From JBBROS01 sp964246015 (lineage in GTDB: Bacteria > Pseudomonadota > Alphaproteobacteria > Acetobacterales > Acetobacteraceae): a stretch of DNA of 64,000 bases. Shown here one piece after another: positions 40,422 to 48,822 of this stretch. The translations under genes and the position numbers were made by a program. The stretch is taken from contig CAXTPG010000001.1 in assembly GCA_964246015.1 (NCBI GenBank), positions 62,001-126,000 on the forward strand, written 5' to 3'. The notes under the pieces were generated by a model, which saw nothing but the letters and a program-made list of their open reading frames with translations, made no database searches and was not told the DNA's origin. The stretch's first letter is position 1; every line of letters begins with the position of its first letter.

Positions 40422-41684
40422 ATGACGCTCACCCGACGCCTGCTGCTGACCGCCCCGCTGGCCGCCCCCCTGCTGCCCCGCCCCGCCCGGGCCGCGACCG
40501 AGCTGGTCGTGCACTACCCCATGCCCGCCTTCTTCAAGGACGTGATGGACCAGGTCGGCTCCGCCTTCACCCGCGACCACCCGGACGTGACCATCCGCTT
40601 CCCGGCGCCCAGCCCCACGTACGAGGACGGGCTGCAGCTCGTCATCCGCCAGGCCGCGGCCGGCGGGTTGCCGGACGTCAGCTTCCAGGGCCTGAACCGG
40701 CTCCGCTTCCTCGCCGAACGCGGCATCGTCCAGGACCTCGCGCCGTTCCTGGCCAAGGAAGGCGACACGGAGAAGTCCGGCTGGACATCCTCGATCCTCA
40801 ACCTCGCCAAGGTCGGCGGCAAGCAGGTCGGCCTCACCTTCTCCGCCAGCAACCCGATCTGCTACTTCAACGCGAAGCTCGTGCGCCGCGCCGGCGGCGA
40901 CCCCGACAACTTCCCGAAAGACTGGGACGGCGTCCTCGCCCTCGCCGCGAAAATAGCCGCCCTCGGCGACGGCATCAGCTCCATGCACTACCGCTGGCCC
41001 GGCGACGACTGGATGTTCTCCGCGCTGCTGTACGGCTACGGCGGCCAGATGCTCTCCCCCGACGAGACCAGGGTCGCGTTCGGCGAACCCGGCCTCAAGG
41101 CGCTCACCCTGCTCGACCGCATGGTGAAGGAAGGCCGCATGCCGCCCTTGACCACCGACGCCGCCTTCCAGGCCTTCTACGCCGGCAAGCTCGGCATCGT
41201 CATGGGCACCACCGCCTATATCGGCCAGTTCCAGCGCTCCGTCGGTCCGGAGGTCGAGCTGCGGTCGACCCGCATGCCGGTCATCACGCCGGGCGGCAAG
41301 CTGCCGACGGGCGGCAACGCGGTGGTCATGCTCACGAAGGACCCGGCGCGACAGGCCGCCGCATGGCAGTTCATGCGCTTCGCCGCCGGGCCGGTGGGCC
41401 AGACGATCATGGTCCGCGGCACCGGCTACGTGCCCAGCAACACCCTGACGCTCGAGGATGACCGCTACCTCGGCGCCTTCTACCGCGAAAACCCGCTGTT
41501 CCGTCCCGCCATGGAACAGATCCCGATCATGCAGCCCTGGTACGCCTTCCCCGGCACCAACGGCGTGCGGATCACGCAGACGATCGTCGACAACCTGGCC
41601 CGCATCGTCGAGCAGCGCGCGACCCCGGCCGAGGTATTGGCGGACGTAACGAACGAGGTGCAGAAGCTGCTGCCCCGCGCTTGA
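40422..41684 (+). CDS. Extracellular solute-binding protein, UgpB-like
   Basis: A 420-residue family 1 binding protein. Residues 1-25 form a twin-arginine-like signal (TRRLLLTAPLAAPLLPRPARA). TELVVHYPMPAFFKDVMDQVGSAFTRDHPDVTIRF is the mature start. WDGVLALAAKIAALGDGISSMHY and QFMRFAAGPVGQTIMVRGTGYVPSN (about residues 311-335) are family 1 blocks, and RPAMEQIPIMQPWYAFPGTNGVRI resembles UgpB. AGGAGA precedes the ATG 40422. It completes the ATPase-permease-permease-binding protein set, possibly importing glycerol-3-phosphate or its diesters. Confidence 0.93.
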   Translation: MTLTRRLLLTAPLAAPLLPRPARAATELVVHYPMPAFFKDVMDQVGSAFTRDHPDVTIRFPAPSPTYEDGLQLVIRQAAAGGLPDVSFQGLNRLRFLAERGIVQDLAPFLAKEGDTEKSGWTSSILNLAKVGGKQVGLTFSASNPICYFNAKLVRRAGGDPDNFPKDWDGVLALAAKIAALGDGISSMHYRWPGDDWMFSALLYGYGGQMLSPDETRVAFGEPGLKALTLLDRMVKEGRMPPLTTDAAFQAFYAGKLGIVMGTTAYIGQFQRSVGPEVELRSTRMPVITPGGKLPTGGNAVVMLTKDPARQAAAWQFMRFAAGPVGQTIMVRGTGYVPSNTLTLEDDRYLGAFYRENPLFRPAMEQIPIMQPWYAFPGTNGVRITQTIVDNLARIVEQRATPAEVLADVTNEVQKLLPRA

Positions 41685-41690
41685 TGGTCG

Positions 41691-41725
41691 CGCGGGTGGA
41701 TATGCATCGTGTATATCCACCCGCG
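41691..41725. promoter_or_regulatory. 13-bp perfect inverted repeat before broken vapB
   Basis: CGCGGGTGGATAT (41691-41703) and ATATCCACCCGCG (41713-41725) form a perfect 13-bp inverted repeat around a 9-base loop (GCATCGTGT). It starts 6 bases after the UgpB-like stop and ends 9 bases before the vapB-like ATG. This spacing and symmetry are typical for a toxin-antitoxin operator overlapping the promoter. It can equally form a terminator for the transporter operon. Confidence 0.7.
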
Positions 41726-41734
41726 AAGGCTGCC

Positions 41735-41911
41735 ATGACCCGCTCGAAGCCGTTCCAGAGCAACCGGACGCAGGCGGTGCGACTGCCGAAATAGGTCGCG
41801 TTCCCCGAGGGCGTGAGCGAGGTGACGATCCTGGTCGATGGGCCACGGCGGGTCATCGTGCCCATGAACGCCGTTTGGGACGACGTCTTCGATAGCCCTG
41901 GCTTCGATCTG
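41735..41911 (+). pseudogene. vapB: VapB/AbrB-type antitoxin, inactivated by an in-frame TAG
   Basis: From ATG 41735 the frame reads MTRSKPFQSNRTQAVRLPK and then meets TAG at 41792-41794. The same frame continues VAFPEGVSEVTILVDGPRRV and VPMNAVWDDVFDSPGFDL to about 41911, which is the rest of a VapB antitoxin (SpoVT/AbrB fold). The stop lies exactly at the join of the DNA-binding motif RTQAVRLPK and the second strand, so it is a clean nonsense mutation. After FDL the frame drifts into unrelated Arg-rich sequence, so the C-terminal toxin-binding tail is lost too. No vapC PIN-domain gene follows. A downstream GTG at 41813 does not restore the N-terminus. Confidence 0.8.
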
Positions 41912-42021
41912 GGGAGCGGGATCAGCCGACGGATCAGGAACGTGTTCGAGCTGCTTCGGGGCGCACTCCGGACGCTGCGGCGCAGCGCCCGGAATGCCGC
42001 TCCTCCGCGGCCGTTGCGGCG

Positions 42022-44463
42022 TCAGGCGGCCCGGGCGGGCGCCACACCATCGATGCGGCGGCGGATGGCCTCCAGCGCCTCGCCGCTCTCGACCCGCGGG
42101 GCGCAGTAGAGCGGCTGCTCCCCGGATGCGTCCGGATAGAGTGCTGCGTATTCGGCCGCGTTGTGGAACATGCCCCGGCTGTCGTCGTCGAGGAAGGTCT
42201 CGGCCGGTGCGCCCTCGGCGAGGATCACGTCGTGGCTGTCCAGCTCGATGTGGATGTACTCGACGGCACGGCACGCCATGTCCTGCACGATGGACCCGCC
42301 GTTCACCAGCGCCCAGGCGGGAACCAGCACGCCGTCGAGGAACATCGCGTGGAGCGGCGAGATGCGGAGGTCCCGGCGGGGCAGGCCGTCCCCCAGCGCC
42401 CCGGCGCGGATGACGACGGGCAGGAGGTGCTTCTTGCCGGCAAGGAACCGCCCGGCGAAGCTGCGCCGCCCGATCCAGCGGATCGGCCGGGACGTGCCGT
42501 CGCGGGTGAGGACGGAGTCGCCGATCGCGAGGGTCTCGACCGGGCGGTCGCCGCGGCCGGTCGCGATCGCCGTGCCCGGGGTGAAGCAGGGGGTCGTGCT
42601 CTGGCTCAGCAGCGCGCCGCCGGATCCGTCGCTGGCGGCGGCGAAATACAGGCCGGCGTTGCTGCCGGAGAAGCGCAGCGTGGTGCTGTGGCCCTGGCCA
42701 TCGTCGACGGCGAGGACGTTGGTGGAGGTGTTGAAGTCCGCGACCGTGGTGGCGGCGTTGAAGCCGGCGAGGTCGATCCGGTCGTCGGCGTCGAAGCCGA
42801 CGAGCGTGTTGCCGATGGTGACGTTGGCGCCGATCAGGAGGGTGGAGGCCGTGGCCGCTGCGAAGGCGATGGCGCCCGACCCGGCGGCGGTCGCGCCGAA
42901 GAGATCGAGGTTGCCGCCATAGAGCGTGGTCCCGCCTGCATAGGTGTTGACGCCCGTGAGCTGTGTGCGGCCCGTGCCGCGAAGCTCGACCGAACCGCTC
43001 CCCGAGATGGCGGTCGTGAACAGCAGGAGGTTGCTGCGGTTGAACACGAGCGTGCCGTTGTCGGCGAGGGTCGATGCGACCAGGTCGCCGGTGGTGCCGC
43101 CGCTGCCCAGCCGGAGCGTGCTGCCGGATGCGACCGTGACACCGGAGAGATAGGATTCCGTCTCGGCCAGCGTCCAGCTCCCGGACTGGACGTTCAGCGT
43201 CTCGAATCCCGTGGCGCCGACCAGTGTTCCGGCGCCGGTACCCAGCAGGTTGACGGTGTCGGCGCCGTTCCCGCCGTCGATGGTGCTGCTGTTCGTGCTG
43301 CCCGCCACGTTGTTGAAGATGTCGGCGCCGTCGCCCAGCACGACGGAGCCGTTGATCGTGCCGCGGTTGGTCAGCGTGTCGGCAAAGGTGCCGGTGATTG
43401 CGATGGCCTGGCCGTTGTCGCCGGTGATCGTCCCTGAGTTGTCGATCGTCGTGGCGCCGAACGCGTTGCCCAGGTTGCTGTCGTCGGCAGTGATGGCCCG
43501 CTGCGCGCTGGTGATCAATCCACCGGCGCGGTTCACGACCGTGCCCCCTCCGATCGCCAGCGCCTCGGTCAGGCTGCCGGAGTTCGAGGTGCCGAGCGCC
43601 CGGATCGTGCCGGCGTTGTCGATGTTGACGAGGAAGTCGACGTCGATCGAGTCGCCGTCCGTGGTCCCGGCCGCGTTGCCGGTGATGGTGCCGCCGGCCT
43701 GGTTGGTGATGGTCGTCGTGCCGCTGAGCGTATCGAGGTTGATGCCCGAACCCAGGACGCCCGTGATCGTGCCGGCGTTGGTCACTGTGATGTTCTGCTT
43801 GCCGGCGATGCCGTGCCGCGCGCCCGTGATCGTGCCGGTCGCGAAGTTGTTGACCGTCCCGGCGCCCACGTCCTGGAAGTCGACGCCGTCATTGCCGGTG
43901 GCGCCGCCGACCGACTGCGCGATGATCCGCCCCGAGTTGTTGACGGTCGAGTTCGGCGTCAGCCGCACCGCGTCGTTGTTCGCGGCCCCGATCGTGGCGC
44001 CGGCATTGTTGGTCACGGTCACGGTCGTCGTCGCGATGGTGATGTTCGCGAGATCCAACGCCTGGCCGCTGGTGGCGCCCGTGATCACGCCGCTGCCGTC
44101 GATGGCGCCGGAGACGATGTTGCCGGAGTTCACGATCGTCACGGCGCCGTTCGCCGGTCCGACGCGGACGCGGATCGTGTCGTCGGTGCTCGTCACGTTG
44201 GAGCCGGCGCCGACGGCGACGGACAGGGTGCTGCCGGCTGCGAGGGTCGTCGCCGAGTCGATCGCCCGCGCCCCGGCGCCGCCCGCCGTCACGGTGCCGT
44301 TCACCGTGATCGTCGCCGTCCCCGCCCCACCGGTCCACAGCACGGCCGACGCCGTCCCCGTGTAGCCGAACGTCCCGCCGGTATCGACGGTCAGCGCGTC
44401 CCCGCCCACCATCGTCAGTTGCGTCGTGCGGGTCGTGCCGGTCGTGATCGTCGTCGTCGCCAT
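42022..44463 (-). CDS. Large repeat-rich secreted protein with C-terminal Hint domain
   Basis: An 813-residue Ala/Gly/Thr/Asn-rich protein. Residues about 1-630 form a beta-helix-like series of NSGTITG, NNAGATIG and NRAGGLITS units, as in autotransporter passenger or filamentous-adhesin proteins. From about 640 there is a Hint_2-type domain starting CFTPGTAIATGRGDRPVE, with VLTRDGTSRPIRWIGRR and the His of LRISPLHAMFLDGVLVPAW. It continues with AEYIHIELDSHDVILAEGAPAET and ends near ALEAIRRRI. Hint domains self-cleave proteins. No signal peptide or autotransporter barrel is seen, so type I export is likely. ATG at 44463 was chosen; ATG 44475 and TTG 44484 are alternatives. Confidence 0.85.
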   Translation of the reverse strand: MATTTITTGTTRTTQLTMVGGDALTVDTGGTFGYTGTASAVLWTGGAGTATITVNGTVTAGGAGARAIDSATTLAAGSTLSVAVGAGSNVTSTDDTIRVRVGPANGAVTIVNSGNIVSGAIDGSGVITGATSGQALDLANITIATTTVTVTNNAGATIGAANNDAVRLTPNSTVNNSGRIIAQSVGGATGNDGVDFQDVGAGTVNNFATGTITGARHGIAGKQNITVTNAGTITGVLGSGINLDTLSGTTTITNQAGGTITGNAAGTTDGDSIDVDFLVNIDNAGTIRALGTSNSGSLTEALAIGGGTVVNRAGGLITSAQRAITADDSNLGNAFGATTIDNSGTITGDNGQAIAITGTFADTLTNRGTINGSVVLGDGADIFNNVAGSTNSSTIDGGNGADTVNLLGTGAGTLVGATGFETLNVQSGSWTLAETESYLSGVTVASGSTLRLGSGGTTGDLVASTLADNGTLVFNRSNLLLFTTAISGSGSVELRGTGRTQLTGVNTYAGGTTLYGGNLDLFGATAAGSGAIAFAAATASTLLIGANVTIGNTLVGFDADDRIDLAGFNAATTVADFNTSTNVLAVDDGQGHSTTLRFSGSNAGLYFAAASDGSGGALLSQSTTPCFTPGTAIATGRGDRPVETLAIGDSVLTRDGTSRPIRWIGRRSFAGRFLAGKKHLLPVVIRAGALGDGLPRRDLRISPLHAMFLDGVLVPAWALVNGGSIVQDMACRAVEYIHIELDSHDVILAEGAPAETFLDDDSRGMFHNAAEYAALYPDASGEQPLYCAPRVESGEALEAIRRRIDGVAPARAA

Positions 44464-44559
44464 GGGCCGGTCCATCCACGTCAAAAATCGCTGACCGTCT
44501 CGTAGCAGGGAGCCGACGTCCGGTCTGTGTCAGTCCCGTGACAGAGTCACGTGACAGAG

Positions 44560-45357
44560 TCACCGGATTCCCGCCCGCATGAACGACTGCACGAATTGCC
44601 GCTGGAAGATCAGGAACGCCAGCAGCAGCGGCGCCGACGTCATCAACGTCGCCGCCGTGATGATGCTCCAGTCGATGCCCTGGTCCGTGCTCGCGAAGAC
44701 CGCGAGGCCCACCGTCAACGGCCGCGTCTCGACGGAGTTGGTGATGACCAGCGGCCAGAGGAAGTTGTTCCAGTGATAGCTGACCGACACCAGGCCATAG
44801 GCGACGTAGGTCGGCCAGGCGAGCGGCACGTAGACGCGCCAGATCCGCGCCAGCAACCCGCTGCCCTCCAGCCGGGCCGCGTCGTCCAGCTCCTGCGGGA
44901 CCTGCCGGAAGGCCTGGCGCAGCAGGAAGACGCCGAAGGCCGACCCCAGATAGGGCAGGGCGATGCCCAGGATGCTGTCCACAAGCCCCAGGCGCGCCAG
45001 GCTGCGGTAATTGGCCACGATCAGCACGTCCGGCATGATCATCAACTGCAGCAGCACCAGCGCGAACAGCGTGTCCCGCCCCCGGAAGCGCAGGCGCGCA
45101 AAGGCATAGGCGGCCGGCGTGCACAGCAGGAACTGCGCCACCAGCACCAGCGTGACCAGCAGGAACGTGTTGAGCAGGTACCGCGGGAAATGCGCGGCCT
45201 GCCACGCGGCAACCAGGTTCTGCGTCGTCCAGGGCGCCAGCAGCGCCAGCTTCGTCGCGTATTCCGGCGGGTGGATCGCCGCCCACGCGGCATACAAAAG
45301 CGGCAGCACCCACAGCAGGCCGAGCAGCCAGGCGCCGGCGACCTCGAGCCTTCTCAC
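44560..45357 (-). CDS. ABC transporter permease, UgpE/MalG type (second cluster)
   Basis: A 265-residue permease, last gene of the second importer operon. It begins RRLEVAGAWLLGLLWVLPLLY with a first helix at about residues 5-25. The EAA loop is ELDDAARLEGSGLLARIWRVYVPLAWP (about 157-183), and the C-terminus LIFQRQFVQSFMRAGIR is typical of MalG/UgpE. The start is GTG at 45357, overlapping the upstream permease stop (GTGA). It is slightly shorter than most family members (275-300) at the N-terminus but complete in the core. Confidence 0.9.
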   Translation of the reverse strand: MRRLEVAGAWLLGLLWVLPLLYAAWAAIHPPEYATKLALLAPWTTQNLVAAWQAAHFPRYLLNTFLLVTLVLVAQFLLCTPAAYAFARLRFRGRDTLFALVLLQLMIMPDVLIVANYRSLARLGLVDSILGIALPYLGSAFGVFLLRQAFRQVPQELDDAARLEGSGLLARIWRVYVPLAWPTYVAYGLVSVSYHWNNFLWPLVITNSVETRPLTVGLAVFASTDQGIDWSIITAATLMTSAPLLLAFLIFQRQFVQSFMRAGIR

Positions 45358-46259
45358 CGGTAATGCACCCGCCGCCCCAGCACGCCGAACTGGAATGCCG
45401 CCAGCGCCGCCAGGATCGCCAGCAGCACCGCCGTCAGCGCCGCCGCGGCGCCGGTGTCCCAGAAGCGGAACCCGGTTTCGTAGATGTAGTACAGCAGCAG
45501 CGTCGTGCTGTTGTCCGGCCCGCCGCGCGTCATCACCACGACATGGTCCACCAGCCGGAACGCGTTGATGACGGCGTTCACCATCACGAACAGGGTCGTC
45601 GGCATCAGCAGCGGCAGCACCACCCGGCGCAGCACCATCCACCGGCCCGCGCCCTCCAGCGCCGCGGCCTCCCGCAGGTGCGGCGGGATCGCCTGCAGCG
45701 CGGCCAGGTAGAAGATCATGAAGAACCCGGCCTCCTTCCACACCGCCACCGCGATCAGCGACCACAGCGCGAGCTTCGGATCCCCCAGCCAGTTGTGCCG
45801 CCCGCCCCCGAACACGCCCAGCACCTGGTCCAGCAGCCCGTAATCCGGGGTGAAGAAGAACAGCCAGATGTTCGCCACCGCGATCATGGGCAGCATCGTC
45901 GGCGTGAAATACGCAAGCCTCAGCGCCGCCCGCCCCGGGATCCCGCTGTCGACGGCAAGCGCCATCGCCAGCGCCAGCACGACGCTCACCGGGATCGTCG
46001 CCGCCGCGTAGATCGCGTTGTTCGTCAGCGCCTGGATGAACACGGGATCGTCCAGCAGCGCCCGGTAGTGGTCCAACCCCACGAACCGCGCCGGCCGGGC
46101 GCCGCGGGGCGTGGAATACAGGCTGTCGACAAGCGTCGCGACGGCCGGGACATGGGTGAAGGCCGCCAGCAGCACGACGGCCGGCAGCACCAGCAGCCAC
46201 GCCTGGATCGCGTCGCGCCTGCTCCCTCTCCCTCTCCCGTCGGGAAAGGGCTTGTTCAC
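45354..46259 (-). CDS. ABC transporter permease, UgpA/MalF type (second cluster)
   Basis: A 301-residue permease. The first helix is AWLLVLPAVVLLAAFTHVPAVATL (about residues 20-43). The EAA loop is EAAALEGAGRWMVLRRVVLPLLMPT (about 195-219), and the C-terminus is FGVLGRRVHYR. The start is GTG 46259, overlapping the binding-protein stop. As a result the first 17 residues (VNKPFPDGRGRGSRRDA) are encoded by the CCTCTCCCGTCGGGAAAGG repeat; no later ATG or GTG precedes the helix. Either the repeat supplies a new start or the true start is a non-canonical codon inside it. Confidence 0.9.
   Translation of the reverse strand: MNKPFPDGRGRGSRRDAIQAWLLVLPAVVLLAAFTHVPAVATLVDSLYSTPRGARPARFVGLDHYRALLDDPVFIQALTNNAIYAAATIPVSVVLALAMALAVDSGIPGRAALRLAYFTPTMLPMIAVANIWLFFFTPDYGLLDQVLGVFGGGRHNWLGDPKLALWSLIAVAVWKEAGFFMIFYLAALQAIPPHLREAAALEGAGRWMVLRRVVLPLLMPTTLFVMVNAVINAFRLVDHVVVMTRGGPDNSTTLLLYYIYETGFRFWDTGAAAALTAVLLAILAALAAFQFGVLGRRVHYR
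46230..46250. repeat. CCTCTCCC-GT-CGGGAAAGG repeat at permease start
   Basis: CCCTCTCCCGTCGGGAAAGGG at 46230-46250 is an imperfect palindrome, one of the recurrent CTCTCCC/GGGAGAG elements of this window. It encodes the first residues of the permease on the minus strand, between the binding-protein stop and the first helix. Elsewhere the unit lies between genes. Confidence 0.5.
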
Positions 46260-47536
46260 GCCCGGAACGGCTTCAGAATGCGGTCGGCCTCCGTCTGCGT
46301 GTCCGCCAGCGCCTGCGCCGGCGTCTTCGCGCCGGACAGGGCGGCCTGGATGTTGTCGCCCAGCAGCTTGTAGACCCGCTGGTTCTCGAACGTCGAAAGC
46401 TCGCCGGTGGCGACCGGCAGGAAGTCCTTCGCGACGCCCGCGGCAGGGACGCGGCCGACGTAGTCCTTCAGCGCCGGCGTCTCGTACGCCTCGGGCCGGG
46501 TCGCGATGTAGCCCGTGCGGATCGACCAGTCCGCCGCCCGCGCCGGCTCCGTCAGGAACCGCGCGAACCGCAGCGACGCCGCCCGCTCGGCCGCCGACGC
46601 GTGCTTGAAGAAGTACAGGTTCCCCCCGCCCACCACCGTCCGCGGCCCCTCCTTGCCCGGCAGCCCGGCCACGCCGAACGGGAAGCCCGCCTTCTCGCGC
46701 ACGTTCGTCAGGTTGCCCGTCGTGTGCTGGATGATGGCCGTGTTGCCCTCCAGGAAGTCCGGCGACAGGGTCGCCCACGCCGTCGAACCCTCGGGCGTCG
46801 CCCCGTGCTTCGCCGCCAGGTCCCGCCAGAAGCTCAGCGCCTCCACGGCCTTCGCGTCGCGGAAATACGTCTCCGTCCCCGCCTGGTTCATCAGCGCGTG
46901 CCCGGCCTGGTTCGCCAGCGCGCCGAACGTCCACTGCGCGTTGCCCACGTCGGACGCAAGCTTCACGCCCCAGCGCGTCACCCGTCCGCTCCCGTCCCGC
47001 TTCACCAGCTTCGCCGCCGTCTCGGCCAGCTCCGCCCAGGTCCGGGGGAAGCGCTCGGGGTCGAGGCCGGCCTCCGTGAAGGTCTGCCTGTTGTAGTACA
47101 TGATCGCCGTGCTGCGCTGGAACGGCACCGACCACAGCCTTCCCGCGGCGCTGCTGTTGGCCAGGAACGCCGGGTAGAACCCGTCCATCCAGCCCTGATC
47201 CAACGGCCCCAGTTGATCGAGGCTCGCGAGGATGTCCGCGTCCTGCAGGCTGTGCATCTCGGCCGCCAGCAGCACGGCCAGATGCGGACCCTGGCCGGCG
47301 CGGATGGCGGTCTGCGCCTTGGTCAGCGTCTCGCTGTAGTTGCCGGCATAGACGGGCTTCACCTCGATGCCGGTGTCCGCCCGGAACTGCTGGCAGTACC
47401 CGTCGATGATCGCCGGGATCGGGCCGCCCACGGCGATCGGGTAATAGAAGCTGATCGTCTGCGCCGCCTGTGCCCGCAGCACGGCGGGTGCTGCAAGGCT
47501 GGCGGCAACGGTCGCAAGCAACGTGCGTCGGAGCAT
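46256..47536 (-). CDS. Extracellular solute-binding protein, UgpB-like (second cluster, copy 2)
   Basis: A 426-residue family 1 binding protein. A signal peptide (RRTLLATVAASLAAPAVLRAQA, residues 3-24) is followed by TISFYYPIAVGGPIPAIIDGYCQQF. That matches the neighbouring copy's ISFLFPVAVGGPITRIIDAY almost residue for residue. GNYSETLTKAQTAIRAG, FQRSTAIMYYNRQTFTEAGLDPE and GNLTNVREKAGFPFGVAGLPG are further shared blocks. ATG at 47536. It is 11 bases downstream of the paralogous binding protein, with which it shares about half its visible residues. Two binding proteins feeding one permease pair would widen the solute range. Confidence 0.93.
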   Translation of the reverse strand: MLRRTLLATVAASLAAPAVLRAQAAQTISFYYPIAVGGPIPAIIDGYCQQFRADTGIEVKPVYAGNYSETLTKAQTAIRAGQGPHLAVLLAAEMHSLQDADILASLDQLGPLDQGWMDGFYPAFLANSSAAGRLWSVPFQRSTAIMYYNRQTFTEAGLDPERFPRTWAELAETAAKLVKRDGSGRVTRWGVKLASDVGNAQWTFGALANQAGHALMNQAGTETYFRDAKAVEALSFWRDLAAKHGATPEGSTAWATLSPDFLEGNTAIIQHTTGNLTNVREKAGFPFGVAGLPGKEGPRTVVGGGNLYFFKHASAAERAASLRFARFLTEPARAADWSIRTGYIATRPEAYETPALKDYVGRVPAAGVAKDFLPVATGELSTFENQRVYKLLGDNIQAALSGAKTPAQALADTQTEADRILKPFRA

Positions 47537-47547
47537 GGTCTGGGTCC

Positions 47548-48822
47548 TCACTTGAAGGGGCGGAGAAGGCGGGTCGCCGTGGCCTGCGCGTCGGCAAGCG
47601 CCGGGCCTATGGGCTTGCGGCCGGTCAGCGCCGCCTGCAGCCCGTCGTTCAGGGCCTGGGTCACGCGCTGGTTGTCGTGGGTCGAAAGCTCGGGGACCGC
47701 GAACTCCAGCTGGTCGCGCGCGACGGCGGCGGCGGGGAAGCCGGCCACGTAGTCCTTCATGCGCGGCGTCTCCCACGCATCCGGGCGCACGGCGACATAG
47801 CCGGTGTCGATGCCCCATTGCGCCGCGCGCTCCGGGCTCGTCACCCAGCGCAGGAACGTCAGCGCCGCCCGCTGCTGCTCGGGCTTCGCCGCCTTGAACA
47901 GGTGGAAGTTGCCGCCCCCGGTCGGGCTGCCGCGCCGCGTGCCCGCGGGCAGCATCGCCACCCCGAACGGGAATTTCGCGTTGGCCCGGATGTTCGAAAG
48001 GTTTCCCGTCGTCGTCCAGATCATGCCGGCGCGACCCTCCAGGAAGTCGCGCGGCGTCGTCCCCCACTCCACCAGCCCCGGCGGCGTCGCCCCGATCGAC
48101 TGCAGCTCCTGCCAGTATCGCAGCGCCGCCTGCGACGACAGGCCGTCGAACATGACCTCGGTCCCGTCCGCGTTCATCAACTGCCCGCCCGTCTGGCTGA
48201 CCAGCGCCTGGAACAGCCAATACGTGAACCCGGTGCCGGGGATCAGCGTGCCCCAGCGGCTGCCGTCGGGCTTGGACAGGCGCGCGGCGAAGTTGGCATG
48301 CCGGGCCCAGTCGGCGGGCGGCGTCTCCGGGTCCAGCCCCGCGCTCTCGAACGCCAGCTTGTTCCAGTACAGCACGATCGTGCTGCGCTGGAACGGCACG
48401 CCCCACGTGTGGCCGCCGATGCGCCCGTTGGCCAGGAACGCCGGATAGAAGCTGTCGAGCCACGCGCGGTCCGCCGCGTCGGTCGCGATCTGGTCGAACG
48501 GCACGATCAACTGGTCGTCGATCAGCGTATGCGCGTCGACGGCCAGCAGCACCGCCATCGTCGGCCCGTCGCCGGCCTTCAACGAGGCCTGCGCCTTCGT
48601 CAGCGTGTCGACGTAGCTGCCGGCATAGATCGGCCGCACCCGGATCCCCGGGTGCTCGGCCTCGAAATCCCGCGCATAGGCGTCGATGATCCGGGTGATC
48701 GGGCCGCCGACGGCGACGGGGAACAGGAAGCTGATCTCGGTCGGTGTCTGCGCCCGGACCAGGCCGGGAAGGGCAGGGGCGGCAAGCGCGGCGGCAAGCA
48801 GGGTGCGGCGGGTGGGGGTCAC
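47548..48822 (-). CDS. Extracellular solute-binding protein, UgpB-like (second cluster, copy 1)
   Basis: A 424-residue family 1 binding protein, the first of the tandem pair. The signal peptide is RRTLLAAALAAPALPGLVRA (residues 5-24). The mature protein begins TEISFLFPVAVGGPITRII. It shares YAGSYVDTLTKAQASLKAGDG and FQRSTIVLYWNKLAFESAGLDPET with copy 2, and ends QATATRLLRPFK. GTG at 48822 overlaps the ATPase stop. It belongs to an ATPase-binding protein-binding protein-permease-permease operon. The solute is likely a sugar, polyol or glycerophosphoryl compound, by family only. Confidence 0.92.
   Translation of the reverse strand: MTPTRRTLLAAALAAPALPGLVRAQTPTEISFLFPVAVGGPITRIIDAYARDFEAEHPGIRVRPIYAGSYVDTLTKAQASLKAGDGPTMAVLLAVDAHTLIDDQLIVPFDQIATDAADRAWLDSFYPAFLANGRIGGHTWGVPFQRSTIVLYWNKLAFESAGLDPETPPADWARHANFAARLSKPDGSRWGTLIPGTGFTYWLFQALVSQTGGQLMNADGTEVMFDGLSSQAALRYWQELQSIGATPPGLVEWGTTPRDFLEGRAGMIWTTTGNLSNIRANAKFPFGVAMLPAGTRRGSPTGGGNFHLFKAAKPEQQRAALTFLRWVTSPERAAQWGIDTGYVAVRPDAWETPRMKDYVAGFPAAAVARDQLEFAVPELSTHDNQRVTQALNDGLQAALTGRKPIGPALADAQATATRLLRPFK

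Noticed and set aside
42163..44365. Plus-strand open frames of 253-424 residues opposite the Hint-domain gene
   Set aside because: They are antisense shadows: the minus-strand product shows clear repeat and Hint motifs, while the plus frames have no domain.
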